Assembly (NCBI GenBank): GCA_028551475.1
Contig: CM052356.1
Location: forward strand, 4,722,001 to 4,786,000
Reading direction: 5' to 3'
DNA length: 64,000 bases
From: Casuarina equisetifolia
Lineage: Eukaryota > Streptophyta > Magnoliopsida > Fagales > Casuarinaceae
The translations under genes were made by a program, and so were the position numbers. Positions 60,975 to 64,000 of this stretch are shown here, piece after piece. Within the stretch, counting starts at the first letter, position 1. Each line of letters opens with the position of its first letter. A model generated the notes under the pieces. That model searched no databases, was not told the origin of the DNA, and worked only from the letters and a program-made list of their open reading frames with translations.

Positions 60975-61340
60975 GTGGGCTTTTTCTTACACTTAAGACT
61001 ATATATAAATGAAAGTCTCATATTGAATATATAATTTTTTATAGCAAAACTTAAATAAAAAAATATTCATTTAATTTTTAAATTAACTTTTGGATTAAGT
61101 CTTTGAGTTTTTTAATATGTTATTAAAATTTAAGTTGATTTTATTTCATCCTATAGGACCTTAAATCTAATGTCACCCCATGCAAGAACATGTGTGCAAT
61201 ACAAAAGTTTTACATTGAGTATGTGATCCTTGTAGCAAAGCTAAATAAAAGAAGTGTTTCTTTAACATTTAAGCTAATTTTTAAGTTGAGCCTTTAGACT
61301 TATTAACAAAGACAAACGAGAATATTGAAATCCATATGTG
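60975..61340. repeat. Dispersed AT-rich repeat, two tandem half-units
   Basis: Two related blocks about 175-190 bp apart, each with the order CATATTGA-TAT-, TTATAGCAAA-CTTAAATAAA, then TTTAATTTTTAAATTAACTT and TT-GAGTC. A second pair lies near 63525-63800 (AAACTTAAATAAAAGAAG, then TTTTAAGTTAG) and a looser one near 41860-42100. No terminal inverted repeats or coding were seen. This is probably an old non-autonomous element family. Confidence 0.6.
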
Positions 61341-61679
61341 CCTATCTTATAAGTTGGTTTTAAATATAAATGTGAAACCTTCTAACACCAATGAGCACAA
61401 GTTTTATTTGTTTGCATCAAATTGTGCAATTGTCCCTTGAGTACACTATCCTATGGGAAAATATTGGATTCAAGAAATTAGCTAGGGCTTCAATTTCACA
61501 TAATGCAGCTTTGTCTGCTCTTGCATCAACAATTCATCTAGATATGCAGTTCAAGCGCTATATAGCATATTATACGAGGTTATCCATTGTACCCAAATGG
61601 TGTCTCAAATTATACACAACCAGAGTGATAGACACTTTGATTCAAATCCACCGACCATTGAACACCCATATAGACTATC

Positions 61680-63010
61680 CTTTCTTCATTTTGCTGCTGC
61701 CGCGGGGAGTGGCTGAATCCTTTTTTTGGTTTTCTTCTCTTCTTGTCAAGATCAACTTTGAATACATTTATGGGCTTTATGAGGTCCGCTGCATCCAAGT
61801 CACTGTATTGTATGTACGATTTCATGTCATAAGTAGGTACATCCGATTTTGGCACTAAATATCAAGTTGGGATATTATTATTCCACAGATAAGATTATTT
61901 CTTAACTTGTTCTTCAATTTTTGCTTGTCACTCCCACTATTTTTTCTCAATAAGAATCAGCTTAGTCATCCTCATTTGTTTAAGCTGCATCAGATTGCTA
62001 AGAGCAACAGCCGTCCTAATTGTCGTGTACATATATACCACAGCATGTACTTCCTTCATCTTGCAGCTACCGCCGAGGGTGGTTGAATCCTTTCTTTTTT
62101 AGTGCTCTTTTCTGGTCAGGTTGAGCTTCCTCCAAATTAACCCAATAAATATTCCACATTATTACATCTGATTCACTGAATACATATGACGGGCTTCATC
62201 AGGTAACGCCGAATCAAAGCCACTGTATTGCATGCATGATTACGCATCAGAAGCATGGAGTTTGACATCCTTTTTTGGACTGATTAATATTCAACCGATA
62301 AGATCATCATTTAATTCGTTATGTTCCTCCCTTTTTTTTTTTTTTTTTTTCTCTCAACGTTATCGGCTTAGTCGTCCTTGCATCGGATTCCTAAAAGATT
62401 GTCGGCTAGACGTATACAATAGTGGGGACTTCCTTCTCTTTGTCCAAAGAGCTGGTCAGCAACGGCAGTGTGATACCAATGAAAGAACACCGGGCAGTAA
62501 GGACAAACCTTTCTTCAACTTGCAGCTGCTGCCCAGGACGGCTGAATCATTGTGCTTCCGTTCTACCACGATTTAGAATATACGATTATTAGTTTGTATA
62601 AAGAAGATTTAGACTATCCAATATAAGTTGAGGTAATACATTCACTGACAAACGACTAAAAGGCAACGGACTTTGTGAGTGAAAAAGTGTTTCCTTTTAG
62701 ATTTAGAATCTAATAGTATATTAAAAAGCTAAATGTTTAGTTAAAAGTTAATTCAAAAGTAATGGATCATTTTTTATATAAAAAAAATTCTCTGAGAGAA
62801 TTTAAGTAATGTAAAATAATCTATATGGTTTTAACATCTTCAAAAACTGTAATACAATTTACAGACATGTTTTCCCCCCCATACATATCAGCTTAGTCAT
62901 CCTCCTTCTTTATAAAATTGAAGACGTGCATCAGATTGTAAAAGTAGTCAGCCAAGTTGTCGGTTACATGCTTAGAACAATACAGCTTCACTCTCTCTAA
63001 CGCGGCCAGC
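61680..63010. repeat. Degenerate tandem repeat, ~370-530-bp spacing, about three copies
   Basis: Three sets of landmarks recur in order. CTTCATTTTGCTGCTGCCGC and the following GTGGCTGAATCC appear near 61684, 62056 and 62513. GGCTT-ATGAGGT-CGC-G-ATC and CACTGTATTG appear near 61770-61810 and 62190-62230. CAGCTTAGTCATCCTC plus GCATCAGATTG appears near 61960, 62365 and 62890. The 155-residue ORF at 61391-61858 runs into the first copy and is not supported as a gene. Confidence 0.7.
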
Positions 63011-64000
63011 TAGTCAGAAATGACTCAAAGACAGTAAAGTGGAGGCCTTTTTTGTCGCAACATCAAGCCTAATTGGCTCACGAATACAAGAACTGCCTCT
63101 GATCCTTGGCATCATTTGGTTTGTTCACTTAAGCCATTGAAGAGACGAGGGGCAGTGTTCCTATTTGGTGAGCCAAAAGGTATCTATATTACTAAAGAAT
63201 TGCTGAAGCTTAAGAATTCAAAAAGAAGCAACTGTGGTCAGCATTGAATTGTATCATGGAGAAATTCCAAAATAGAAGTGCTGTATCCATTGGGAAGCGT
63301 ACATGTTTCTCCATAAAGGAACAAGGCAGGATTTTTTAAGGAGATAGTGGAATTTTTATTGCTTGAGCCAAGACCTCTGCACCGGATTTATAATATGCGG
63401 TTCCTCAAACCATGAACGGGATTGGTTTTAGAGACGGGTCAGATAATTGTGAAAGGACCAAGCTTAGTTAACTAGTTGGCATTTGCAATGTCAAAAAATT
63501 CTTTTTCTTTTTTCTTTGAATCTAGGTGTAGGATGAAAATCTTATATTAGAAGTATGCTCTTTTATGGTGAAACTTAAATAAAAGAAGTATCCATCCAAA
63601 TCTTAAATTAACTTTTAAGTTAGTTCTTTGAATTTTCTAATATAATATCGAATTTAAAGTTGAATCTATTCAACCTTTAGTGACCTTGAGCTCAATGTTA
63701 CTTTGTGTATAAAATGAAGGTCCCACACCTAAAACATAATCCTTTATAGTCAAATTTAAGTAAAAGAAATGTTTCTTTAATTTTTAAACTAACTTTAGAG
63801 TCAAACTTTTTCATAGAAACCAATTTATAAGAAAATAAATATTTTGGTCATTTTAAGGAGGACAAGATTTAAACAATGGAAGATGAATGTCATCTTTAAC
63901 ATGTTTCACATTCTTGAGTGTGAGAAATGCTTTTATAGGATTTGTCTTGTTCACCATTAAATAAGTATCACACTTAAACTCATAGTATGATATTATTTTA
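63011..64000. other. AT-rich DNA at the right edge, no gene seen
   Basis: Includes the second pair of the dispersed AT-rich repeat (about 63525-63800). No coding segment recognised on either strand. Confidence 0.55.

Noticed and set aside
61391..61858. 155-codon ORF
   Set aside because: It runs into a degenerate tandem repeat whose other copies carry stops and indels in the same frame.

Overview
This is plant nuclear DNA, most likely from a woody eudicot. The genes carry short spliced exons with GT-AG introns, the intergenic DNA is AT-rich with retroelement debris, and the gene set is plant-specific (ADF with a single-codon first exon, three-exon beta-tubulin, LURP-one-related protein, HMA-type small metal-domain protein). 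Several proteins resemble what I remember of grapevine, but nothing here fixes the species.

Layout. 1-1.5 kb: decayed Ty1/copia pol fragment. 3.5-7.5 kb: a 4-kb pyrimidine-rich compound repeat with an inserted TRIM element (5942-6294). 7.9-12.1 kb: a broken HMA5-like copper P-type ATPase that had lost its actuator and nucleotide-binding domains in frame and is now split by a 1,792-bp solo LTR with a perfect 5-bp target duplication. 13.2-14.2 kb: a chimeric scrap joining a USP-domain piece to an NPF/PTR transporter piece. 14.8-22.4 kb: a pair of ~1.25-kb direct repeats flanking a tandem array of ~460-bp units.

22.5-41.1 kb is a gene-rich island with complete, well-spliced models: serine racemase (+), beta-tubulin (-), actin-depolymerizing factor (+), NOB1 pre-rRNA endonuclease (+) and an LRR receptor-like pseudokinase (-). 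An eight-copy 39-bp minisatellite lies between the converging NOB1 and receptor genes. 43.5-48.1 kb holds orphan exons I cannot name. 48.3-51.4 kb is a GT90/Rumi-like O-glucosyltransferase (-), 52.7-53.2 kb a small HMA-fold protein without the metal-binding cysteines (+), and 57.0-58.0 kb a LURP-one-related gene (+) whose upstream ATG is out of frame. 58-64 kb is mostly AT-rich repeats.

The genes are independent housekeeping, cytoskeletal and signalling loci; there is no operon-like pathway. The most unusual object is the stripped HMA5-like ATPase: its reading frame re-joins exactly across the LTR insertion, so it was probably a shortened, catalytically dead paralogue before it was broken. 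Exon boundaries were placed by eye from GT/AG sites, phase and family knowledge; no alignments were run.
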